From Maribellus comscasis (GTDB lineage: Bacteria; Bacteroidota; Bacteroidia; Bacteroidales; Prolixibacteraceae): a DNA stretch of 64,000 nt. Where the stretch lies: positions 5,902,001 through 5,966,000 of the forward strand of contig NZ_CP046401.1 in NCBI RefSeq assembly GCF_009762775.1. Direction: 5' to 3'. The notes beneath the pieces were generated by a model. That model saw only the letters and a list, made by a program, of their open reading frames with translations. It made no database searches and had not been told where the DNA came from. Position 1 is the stretch's first letter; each line of letters starts with the position of its first letter. A program made the translations under genes and the position numbers. This document shows positions 1 to 6,548 of the stretch, piece by piece.

Positions 1-611
1 AAGCTTTTGATGAGTTTTCGCTGCATTTTAATCTGAGTCATCCCTTTGAAGACCTCTCCGGAGTAAACTGGAGAAACTGGCCGGATAATTTACTGGGCTT
101 GCACCTTGATTTTAATGACCCGGAACGCTTAATCTCCGACGTTTTATATGAATTTATAAATACCAGACATCAGGGAATTGTGGAAGAATATCGTTTGGAT
201 GAAAATACCGGAGAGATGAAAAAGCGCCCAGCAGATAATTATTATAACAATGGTATTTATAATTCGGGTGTTACCTATTTTCAAATGGCGATGTCCTCAC
301 CTTTGTTTTATCCCGTAAAAATTACAGATGGTATCAGCCGGGGTTTTGTTTCAAACCGTTTTTATGCGCATCATGTGGGAGGAAAAGGGCGACTTCTCAC
401 TCACATATACTGGAAAGCACAGGCCACCTACCTGGAACATTTTGGTACCTATTCCAATCCGGCGCATGATGAAGAAGTGCTGTTTTTGGCAAAATTTGAC
501 TATAAAAATCCCTCTTTTCCATTCTGTCTGGGAATAAGCCTGGCAGCAGATTTGGGATTTAACCCGGGGGATATTTACGGAGCACAGCTTTCCCTTTCAA
601 AAAGCTGGTAA
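1..611 (+). CDS. Wzi-like capsule assembly outer-membrane protein (3' part)
   Basis: The reading frame is open from base 3 with no start codon, so the 5' end lies outside the window; about 202 residues are visible. The C-terminal region has alternating aromatic and polar beta-strand residues and ends in Trp (GAQLSLSKSW), as an outer-membrane barrel does. A stretch with NNGIYNSG followed by SSPLFYP resembles the Bacteroidota Wzi-type capsule assembly family, which helps anchor or organise exported polysaccharide at the cell surface. The UpxY-type regulator just downstream fits a capsule locus. Recognition is by pattern only, without the N-terminal half. Confidence 0.6.
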   Translation, partial: AFDEFSLHFNLSHPFEDLSGVNWRNWPDNLLGLHLDFNDPERLISDVLYEFINTRHQGIVEEYRLDENTGEMKKRPADNYYNNGIYNSGVTYFQMAMSSPLFYPVKITDGISRGFVSNRFYAHHVGGKGRLLTHIYWKAQATYLEHFGTYSNPAHDEEVLFLAKFDYKNPSFPFCLGISLAADLGFNPGDIYGAQLSLSKSW

Positions 612-620
612 GATTTATTA

Positions 621-744
621 TCTGAGTAAAGGTTAAAATCCTGTCGTTTTTTTGCAGATACTTTTGTTTCTGAATTTCGAACACGCCTCCGCTAATGTTC
701 CACAATCGGTGCTTTACCTGCTCAAACGCTGTAAATAAACGTGT
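621..744 (+). repeat. Intergenic repeat, copy A
   Basis: This stretch, starting about 10 bases after the wzi stop codon, aligns by eye with 5796-5918 in the same orientation. Both start with TCTGA, share the exact 15-mer ATACTTTTGTTTCTG (658-672 here) and keep the same order of short blocks afterwards, with small gaps. Neither copy contains a credible gene. It may be a decayed mobile sequence or a 3'-UTR element. Confidence 0.45.
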
Positions 745-763
745 ACTTTAAACTTACATGTTT

Positions 764-1315
764 TCAATGTATAGTTTTGTTTTCAATCCTTTCATTGGGA
801 AGAAAACTTAAATGCGATGCCGGTACTTCGGCAGTAAAAACACTGTTGATTTGTTGAAAACGAAGAATAAATTTGTTTTTTCCCCTTATTTCCATCAGTT
901 CCCCGCGCATACCTAACATGGGGCCCTCAATGATTTCCACCTGTTTCCCGGGTTCAAAAGTTTCATGACTTACCGAAACATCAAAATCCTGTTGTTTTAA
1001 CATCTGCTTTAATGCATCGATCTGTTGATCGGGTATAATGGCTGCCTTTCCTTCAAAAGTGATATAACAAACCACATTGCTGGTTTTTAACACTTCATCG
1101 TAATCTTTTAAGGAGATTCGTACAAAGCAGTATCCCGACATCAGAGGCATTTCCACCCATTTTTTTCTGTCTTTCCACTGACGAAGTTTTTTTTGAAGAG
1201 GTAAAAAACTCTCAATTCCCTTGATTGTCAGTTCATCCCATACTTTTTTTTCCGCCCTCGACCGGGTGTATATCACGTGCCAGTATTTTTCTCTCTTGGT
1301 ATTAATTGTTTTCAT
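764..1315 (-). CDS. UpxY-type NusG-like transcription antiterminator
   Basis: A 183-residue NusG-like protein. The N-terminal NGN domain starts with WHVIYTRSRAEKKV and continues through a SGYCFVRI strand. The C-terminal KOW-like part around residues 120-150 contains a GKQVEIIEGPMLGMRGEL core. In Bacteroidota such proteins let RNA polymerase read through the long leaders of capsule operons. Here the gene converges on the wzi gene, and the 150 bases after its stop contain no continuing gene on its strand, so its target is probably elsewhere or acted on in trans. The ATG at 1315 fits the family length. Confidence 0.85.
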   Translation of the reverse strand: MKTINTKREKYWHVIYTRSRAEKKVWDELTIKGIESFLPLQKKLRQWKDRKKWVEMPLMSGYCFVRISLKDYDEVLKTSNVVCYITFEGKAAIIPDQQIDALKQMLKQQDFDVSVSHETFEPGKQVEIIEGPMLGMRGELMEIRGKNKFILRFQQINSVFTAEVPASHLSFLPNERIENKTIH

Positions 1316-1354
1316 TGGGATAAAACGGTGCTAACATATATTTATTTCGAGCGT

Positions 1355-1362
1355 CAAAAGTA
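1355..1362 (-). promoter_or_regulatory. Probable upxY promoter, -7 element
   Basis: The top-strand bases CAAAAGTA read TACTTTTG on the minus strand, matching the Bacteroidota -7 consensus TAnnTTTG. It lies about 40 bases upstream of the upxY start. No clear -33 TTTG is visible at the usual distance. Confidence 0.45.
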
Positions 1363-1455
1363 ACACTTTTTTATCATAGTCGGTTTTAGAAATGAGAAAC
1401 GGTGATAAAACAGTTTAAAAAAGCGTTGATTTTTATAAAATTTTTCTAAGAAAAT

Positions 1456-1484
1456 TTTGGAATCAAAATATTTTATTACCTTTG
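1456..1484 (+). promoter_or_regulatory. Bacteroidota-type promoter for the small RNA
   Basis: TTTG at 1456-1459 and TACCTTTG at 1477-1484 are 17 bases apart, a good match to the TTTG/TAnnTTTG promoter. Transcription should begin close to 1490, immediately before the first hairpin of the predicted RNA. Confidence 0.65.
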
Positions 1485-1489
1485 TAACG

Positions 1490-1562
1490 CATAGGTCGTT
1501 CAGACCTATTGTGTGTTTGGGGGTTAACATTTAAGGGGTGGCTGTTGAGCCGCCCTTTTCTT
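1490..1562 (+). ncRNA. Candidate small RNA with promoter and terminator
   Basis: Between the promoter at 1456-1484 and a run of T there are about 70 bases without an ORF but with two clear hairpins. The first is a perfect 7-bp stem (ATAGGTC at 1491-1497 with GACCTAT at 1503-1509). The second is a terminator-like stem (GGGTGGCT at 1536-1543 with AGCCGCCC at 1548-1555, one G-U pair, GTTG loop) followed by TTTTCTTTT. The linker GTGTGTTTGGGGGTTAACA is unpaired. The layout matches what is described for the Bacteroidales-1 RNA motif, but I cannot confirm family membership. It could instead be a leader attenuator for the transporter gene that starts 110 bases downstream. Confidence 0.6.
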
Positions 1563-1671
1563 TTATCAACTTTTTCCTTTTTCAATATCATACATCACTT
1601 GATTTCAGACTGTTATAAAGATTAAAACAAAATATGCAGTTATTTGTCTTAGTTTGTTAACGACGACTAAA

Positions 1672-2466
1672 ATGTACAAAACAGTTTTCCATATCAACAA
1701 AATGGATTGCCCTTCAGAAGAAAATTTAATTCGGATGAAACTGGAGGGAATAAAAGAAATAAAGCGACTGGATTTTGATTTGGAACAACGAAATCTTGAT
1801 ATTTTCCATTCAGCTAAAAATTCAGAAATAGAGTCGGTTTTGGCGAGTCTCAATTTAGGTTCGCAAAGGATTGAAACCACAAAAACCAGGGAGCATTTTT
1901 CTGATGATAAAAGACAGTCACAATCCCGTCTTCTCTGGAGCGTTTTACTCATCAATTTTTCCTTCTTTTTAATTGAAATAGGATTTGGACTCGTTTCAAA
2001 ATCGATGGGGCTCGTTGCCGATTCGCTTGATATGCTGGCCGACGCAATCGTTTATGGCCTGAGTTTGTGGGCAGTAGGCGGTGCCGTTTCACGCAAAAAG
2101 AAGGTAGCAAAATGGAGCGGTTATTTTCAACTGTTGCTCGCGTTAACAGGTATTGTAGAGCTTATTCGAAGATTTATCGGATTCGAGGCTTTGCCTGATT
2201 TCAGAGTAATGATTGTGGTTTCAGTATTTGCTTTGCTGGCAAATTATGCATGTCTTTATCTTCTTCATAAATCAAAAAGTAAAGAGGCACACATGAAAGC
2301 AAGTATGATATTTACCTCAAACGATATCATCATAAATACCGGAGTAATTGCAGCCGGGCTTTTGGTTATGCTTACTCAATCCAAATACCCCGATTTAATT
2401 ATTGGAGCCATTGTATTTATAATTGTTGTACGTGGTGCTTTGCGAATTTTGAAATTGGGAAAGTAA
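1672..2466 (+). CDS. Cation diffusion facilitator with degenerate HMA domain
   Basis: A 264-residue predicted inner-membrane metal/proton antiporter. The N-terminal 70 residues form an HMA-like ferredoxin fold, but its metal loop reads MDCPSEE, so only the first cysteine of the usual CxxC pair is kept. A CDF domain follows, with about six membrane segments. The metal-site motif DSLDMLADA lies near residue 118, and a second acidic motif in SNDIIINTG is in the fifth helix. I start at the ATG at 1672 rather than an in-frame TTG 18 bases upstream, because MYKTVFHINKMDC fits an HMA start. The substrate cannot be told from sequence. Confidence 0.8.
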   Translation: MYKTVFHINKMDCPSEENLIRMKLEGIKEIKRLDFDLEQRNLDIFHSAKNSEIESVLASLNLGSQRIETTKTREHFSDDKRQSQSRLLWSVLLINFSFFLIEIGFGLVSKSMGLVADSLDMLADAIVYGLSLWAVGGAVSRKKKVAKWSGYFQLLLALTGIVELIRRFIGFEALPDFRVMIVVSVFALLANYACLYLLHKSKSKEAHMKASMIFTSNDIIINTGVIAAGLLVMLTQSKYPDLIIGAIVFIIVVRGALRILKLGK

Positions 2467-2590
2467 GTTTTTTGTTGGAAAGCCGAAATACAATTGTTAT
2501 AAACAGGAAATACTCCGCAAGCTGTTTCAATTAACAATAAACAGTAACCGGTTTTAACAAACTGTGGTTAAATTTGTTATCATATACACT

Positions 2591-3289
2591 ATGAGAATAT
2601 TTGACAAAAAAGACAAAATGGTTACCTTGATTCGGACAAATTATCATTTGTTACCTGTTATAAACCGTTTTGGTATTCGCCTGGGATTTAAGGATAAAAC
2701 GATTGAAGAGATTTGTGACCAGCATAAAATCAGCAGCGATTTTTTTTTGGCTATTGTAAATACATTTCACAATGAGGATTATTTTCCGGAAGAAGAACTA
2801 TTGTCATTTTCACCCCATTTAATTGTCCGGTATCTAAAAAGAACACACCAGTATTACATCAATTATATATTGCCTAAAATGGAGAGTTTGCTGGAGCAAC
2901 TGAATAACGATTGTTCTCCAAACTGCAAAGAGCTAAAGATAATTGATGCTTTTTACAAAAGATATAAAGATGAACTACTGAATCATATTAATGATGAAGA
3001 AACACGTGTATTCCCTTACGTTGTTGAACTGATAAATAATCCGCGTTCAATGGATCCCAATTTTACCATTACAGAGTTTGAGAAGGAACATTCGAACGTT
3101 GAGATTCAACTTGAAGACCTGAAAAATCTGATCATAAAATATATTGAGCCCGTTTATGACGAGAATATTTGTAATGAATTTTTAATCACGCTGTTCCGGT
3201 TTGAAGCAGACATAAAAGATCATGCCCGCATTGAAGACGCAATTTTGGTTCCCCTGGCTATTGCTATTGAAGATAAATACAGGGGATGA
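2591..3289 (+). CDS. Hemerythrin-domain protein (Ric/YtfE-like)
   Basis: A 232-residue soluble protein. The N-terminal half (FGIRLGFKDKTIEEIC...) is the short domain that precedes hemerythrin in Ric/ScdA-type proteins, which repair iron-sulfur clusters after nitrosative or oxidative stress. The C-terminal half is a four-helix hemerythrin bundle with likely di-iron ligands in HQYYINYILPK, HINDEETRVFP, EFEKEHSNVE and DHARIEDAILVP. I start at the ATG at 2591; an in-frame GTG 27 bases upstream is less likely. It overlaps the next gene by ATGA, so the two are translationally coupled. A sensor role with the regulator is as plausible as repair. Confidence 0.8.
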   Translation: MRIFDKKDKMVTLIRTNYHLLPVINRFGIRLGFKDKTIEEICDQHKISSDFFLAIVNTFHNEDYFPEEELLSFSPHLIVRYLKRTHQYYINYILPKMESLLEQLNNDCSPNCKELKIIDAFYKRYKDELLNHINDEETRVFPYVVELINNPRSMDPNFTITEFEKEHSNVEIQLEDLKNLIIKYIEPVYDENICNEFLITLFRFEADIKDHARIEDAILVPLAIAIEDKYRG

Positions 3290-3882
3290 AACATAAAATA
3301 TACATAGTACACCGGGCTGAAATTATTCGAAAGGGGATTTTTTCAATTTTAAAGAAGAGGTTTAATTTTGAAATTATTCAGTTGGAAAAGGTCGACGATT
3401 TGTCCGGACTGGAAGTTCTTTCTGATTTTAAAATTTTATTCTTTCTGGAAACAGATGCTTTGAAGGATGTAAGTGCATTTTATAAAATAAGAAATACAAA
3501 TATCGTTAGAATAGTTGGTTTATCTTCAGATAATAGTCTTCAACCAATCGGCATTTACGATGATGTGTGTCCGGTTTATACCAGTGGCTCCCGGATGATA
3601 AGAAAAGTGGCTGATTTTTTTGAAAACGAAAATGAAGCCGTTTTAGAACATGAAGGGGAGGAGTTAAGCACAAGAGAAAAGGAAGTTTTAAAACTTGTAG
3701 CATTGGGCAATTCAAATAAAATTATAGCAGACAAACTTTTTATCAGTGTTCACACCGTTATTTCCCACCGTAAAAATATAACTGAAAAACTGGGTATAAA
3801 ATCCATTTCAGGATTGACCGTCTATGCAATTATTAATCAAGTTATTGATACAGAAAATATTAATCCCGAGGATCTCATCTGA
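3286..3882 (+). CDS. LuxR-type regulator with atypical receiver domain
   Basis: A 198-residue response-regulator-like protein. The C-terminal half carries a clear LuxR/NarL helix-turn-helix (STREKEVLKLVALGNSNKII... then HTVISHRKNI). The N-terminal half keeps the receiver fold, but the acidic pair is replaced by HR at residues 9-10 and the phospho-acceptor position by Glu55 (FFLETD). Aspartate phosphorylation is therefore unlikely. The four-base overlap with the hemerythrin gene suggests that protein supplies the signal instead. Likely targets include the adjacent porin and FMN-binding genes; this is inference. Confidence 0.8.
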   Translation: MKHKIYIVHRAEIIRKGIFSILKKRFNFEIIQLEKVDDLSGLEVLSDFKILFFLETDALKDVSAFYKIRNTNIVRIVGLSSDNSLQPIGIYDDVCPVYTSGSRMIRKVADFFENENEAVLEHEGEELSTREKEVLKLVALGNSNKIIADKLFISVHTVISHRKNITEKLGIKSISGLTVYAIINQVIDTENINPEDLI

Positions 3883-3907
3883 TTTTGTATTCATTTTCAA
3901 ATTCTAA

Positions 3908-3929
3908 AAATCCCAACTTTTAGGGATTT
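3908..3929. promoter_or_regulatory. Inverted repeat upstream of porin gene
   Basis: AAATCCC (3908-3914) and GGGATTT (3923-3929) form a perfect 7-bp inverted repeat with an 8-base loop, followed by a T-rich run. It may be a weak terminator for the LuxR-type gene or an operator for the porin promoter just downstream. Confidence 0.45.
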
Positions 3930-3949
3930 CCAGATTTTTTTCTGCTGCT

Positions 3950-3957
3950 TAGTTTTG
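3950..3957 (+). promoter_or_regulatory. Probable porin-gene promoter, -7 element
   Basis: TAGTTTTG matches TAnnTTTG and lies 32 bases before the porin start codon. The -33 position has no TTTG, so the promoter may need an activator, for instance the LuxR-type protein encoded upstream. Confidence 0.45.
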
Positions 3958-3989
3958 TAGCGGTAGATATTTATTAAAAGATCGGATTT

Positions 3990-5180
3990 ATGAAGAGGTA
4001 TTTTTTTATGGTGCTCGGACTATGTTTTTTGGGTTTTGGATTACAGGCTCAAACTGTTGAAAAAGAACAAAATAGTTACGAAAATAGTGCGGATAGATTA
4101 TTGTCAACCGATGGCCGGTTAACGATTGGTGGTTATGGAGAAGTACATTTTAATCAGGCTTTGGACAGCGATGTCAGAAGCAACGGGAAGCTTGATGTGC
4201 ACCGAATGGTGATGCTTTTAGGATACAATTTTAGTGAGCGTACACAGTTTGTAACTGAGATTGAGTTTGAACATGTAAAAGAGGTGTATATCGAGCAGGC
4301 TTTTCTGCAGCATAAGCTCAATAATTATATCAATTTAAAAGGAGGATTGCTTCTGATTCCAATGGGGATTATAAATGAATACCATGAACCCACCACATTT
4401 AACGGAGTTGAACGACCGCTGGTGGATAATGTGATTGCCCCTACAACCTGGCGTGAGATTGGTTTTGGCGTGAGTGGAAATGTTTTTCCTGCAACACTTC
4501 GCTACCAGCTCTATCTGGTCAATGGTTTTAATGGTTACAACGGAGACGGAGTGTTAAACGGTCAGAACGGATTTAGAAAAGGCCGGCAAAAGGGGGCTGA
4601 ATCCTATATTTCTTCGCCAAATTTTACAGGTAAAGTTGAGTACTATGGGGTACGTGGCTTAAATGTTGGTTTGTCAGGTTATTTTGGAAACACACAAAGT
4701 ACACTATATGACGGTATTGACAAGAACAACTCAAATAAAATGGCTGCTGCTGATTCTTCTGTTGTTGGAATTTCGATGATGGGGCTTGATGCCCGTTTTG
4801 TAACAGGTGGTCTGCAGCTAAAAGGGCAGTTGTATTTGGCAGGGATTTCAAATACAGAACAATACAACAAATTTGTTTCTTCTGATTTAGGGAGCTCAAT
4901 GATTGGATATTATCTGGAAGCCGGTTACAACGTACTGAGAATGTCCAAAACCGGGATGGAGTTGATCCCTTTTATTCGCACAGAAAAATACAATACGCAT
5001 CATAAAGTTGCCGGCGATTTAACAAAAAATACATCGTATAATCAATCTGCCGTAACAACCGGCCTAACACTTAAACTGGCCCGGGGTGCAGTGGTTAAGA
5101 CCGATATTCAATTTCGGAAATCGGAAGCCGGTGACAACTGGTCGAAGGTTTTTAACGCCGGATTTGGAGTAATGTTTTAA
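3990..5180 (+). CDS. Outer-membrane porin-like beta-barrel protein
   Basis: A 396-residue protein with a signal peptide (FMVLGLCFLGFGLQAQ). The mature chain begins with LTIGGYGEVHFNQ and alternates aromatic and polar strands up to a terminal GFGVMF, as barrels do. Features such as EIEFEHVKEVYIEQAFLQHK and GLLLIPMGIINEYHEP resemble phosphate-selective porin O/P-like proteins of Bacteroidota. The substrate is not predictable. It is followed after 8 bases by an FMN-binding protein gene, so the two probably share a transcript. Confidence 0.75.
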   Translation: MKRYFFMVLGLCFLGFGLQAQTVEKEQNSYENSADRLLSTDGRLTIGGYGEVHFNQALDSDVRSNGKLDVHRMVMLLGYNFSERTQFVTEIEFEHVKEVYIEQAFLQHKLNNYINLKGGLLLIPMGIINEYHEPTTFNGVERPLVDNVIAPTTWREIGFGVSGNVFPATLRYQLYLVNGFNGYNGDGVLNGQNGFRKGRQKGAESYISSPNFTGKVEYYGVRGLNVGLSGYFGNTQSTLYDGIDKNNSNKMAAADSSVVGISMMGLDARFVTGGLQLKGQLYLAGISNTEQYNKFVSSDLGSSMIGYYLEAGYNVLRMSKTGMELIPFIRTEKYNTHHKVAGDLTKNTSYNQSAVTTGLTLKLARGAVVKTDIQFRKSEAGDNWSKVFNAGFGVMF

Positions 5181-5188
5181 ACAACGAT

Positions 5189-5745
5189 ATGTTATCTGTT
5201 AAAAATATATTGATATTGTTTTGGTGCTTTTTTCCGGTTTATCTTATGCTCAGGAAGAAATTGACTATGCGCCAAAAATGCTCATGCGGGCTTTAAAAGC
5301 AGAAAATATAAATTATAGTGAACTCCAGGTTGCCGATAGTTCAGATTTTGGAGTACAAAACGGGAAATTTTTTAGCTTGAACAATACAAACAGTGAAATC
5401 AATTTTGTCTATATAGGCAGAGTCAACAGTTGCCGGGCAGGAGGTTGTTCAATTGATGCAGAGCAAGAGTCTGGTGGATTTGAATTCTTTGACTATTTTA
5501 TTTTATTCAACAGAAATTTGTCTATTCAGCAAATAAAAGTATTTAATTACCAGGCAACCAAAGGACACGAAATTACAGCCAGAAGTTGGCTTAAACAGTT
5601 TATAGGATACAAGGGAGAATCAGAGCTTTTGCTTGGCAAGCATATTGATGGAATTTCCGGGGCAACGGTATCAGCCCACTCATTAACAGCTGATGTTGAA
5701 TATAAAACAGGTTTATTGAGAAAGATACATCGGAAATTAGAATAG
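5189..5745 (+). CDS. Periplasmic FMN-binding protein, apparent frameshift in signal peptide
   Basis: The body is an FMN-binding domain with the covalent flavin motif DGISGATVSAHS near its C-terminus, the site where ApbE-type transferases attach FMN in NqrC/RnfG-like proteins. The frame that encodes it has a stop at 5200-5202 and only TTG or GTG starts from 5221. The other frame starts at an ATG (5189) 8 bases after the porin gene and encodes a hydrophobic MLSVKNILILFWCFF. One extra T in the T6 tract at 5228-5233 would join them into a perfect signal peptide ending SGLSYAQ. I read this as one gene with a single-base deletion, sequencing error or slippage site. It may be a flavin electron carrier working with the porin. 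Confidence 0.7.
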
Positions 5746-5760
5746 AGCGGATTGAATAGT

Positions 5761-5795
5761 AAAAAGAGGAAGTAATTTATTTCCCCTTTTTATTG
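5761..5795 (+). terminator. Intrinsic terminator after FMN-binding gene
   Basis: AAAAAGAGGAA (5761-5771) pairs with TTCCCCTTTTT (5781-5791) with one mismatch, followed by TATT. It closes the porin/FMN-binding transcript. Confidence 0.55.
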
Positions 5796-5918
5796 TCTGA
5801 TTAGAGTCTAAAACCTTGCCTTTTTTTCAATACTTTTGTTTCTGTACATTTAGATACGCTTATCCCAAATATATCACAATTACTACTTTTACTTGCCAGC
5901 GCGGTATATAAGCCTGTG
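5796..5918 (+). repeat. Intergenic repeat, copy B
   Basis: Second copy of the element at 621-744, in the same orientation, about 50 bases after a stop codon. The shared 15-mer ATACTTTTGTTTCTG is at 5830-5844. Identity over the rest is moderate with small gaps. Confidence 0.45.
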
Positions 5919-6548
5919 TTTTGTCAGTTTTGAAAATTTACCCTGATTGCGACTATGTCGTAATGGTCTCCCTTCAGAAGGAGAGGGAGGGAGAGGGAGG
6001 GAGAGTTCCTGCTATCCAGTTTATTTTCCGGCGCTGCAAGCATTTGCCATGGCTTTGGATCAGTTTGACGATCCTTCATGCGGTAAATTTTCAATAAAAC
6101 CAAATTTGTCTTTTTCTGATTTATTTCGAATACTTTTAAACGGGCAACCGGGTACTTCTTCGCCTAACGAACAGGAAAGAAAAAGAACCCAAAGCCGGAT
6201 TTTGCTGTCGGTTGATTTCTTTATGTGTAATACTAAGAGGCAATCCGAAGAGAATAAAAAGAACACCAGATAACTTGGGGTTGGGTATAAGTTTCTGATT
6301 GTTAGGGTTAATATTGCTGAAATTATTCTAAAATCAAAGTAGATATTTTGCCCGTATTTGCCCTTCTGTTCTCTGTATGCCTTTATTTACAAGGGAACTG
6401 TATGGTTCTAACAGAAATTAGAATTTGTGGAATTTTTTTTTGCAAAAAACATACTGTATAAAAACCATTCTTTAATCGTATAATTTTTTTTAAATTGAAA
6501 GTTGATTTAACGGGGTTTTATTTTCTTTTCGCTTTTTAAGGTCTTATT
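5919..6548. other. Non-coding region of about 630 bases
   Basis: The only ORF here (5947-6273) begins in purine-rich GGAGAGGGAGG repeats at about 5978-6004 and shows no protein-like composition or recognisable motif, so I do not call it. The CTCCCTTCAGAAGGAG hairpin at its start resembles other short intergenic hairpins in this window. The last 120 bases before the kinase are very AT-rich and should hold its promoter, but I see no clean TTTG/TAnnTTTG pair. Confidence 0.4.

Noticed and set aside
5947..6273. 108-codon ORF on the plus strand
   Set aside because: It begins in GA-rich repeats and has no protein-like composition, signal or motif; the region looks like non-coding sequence.
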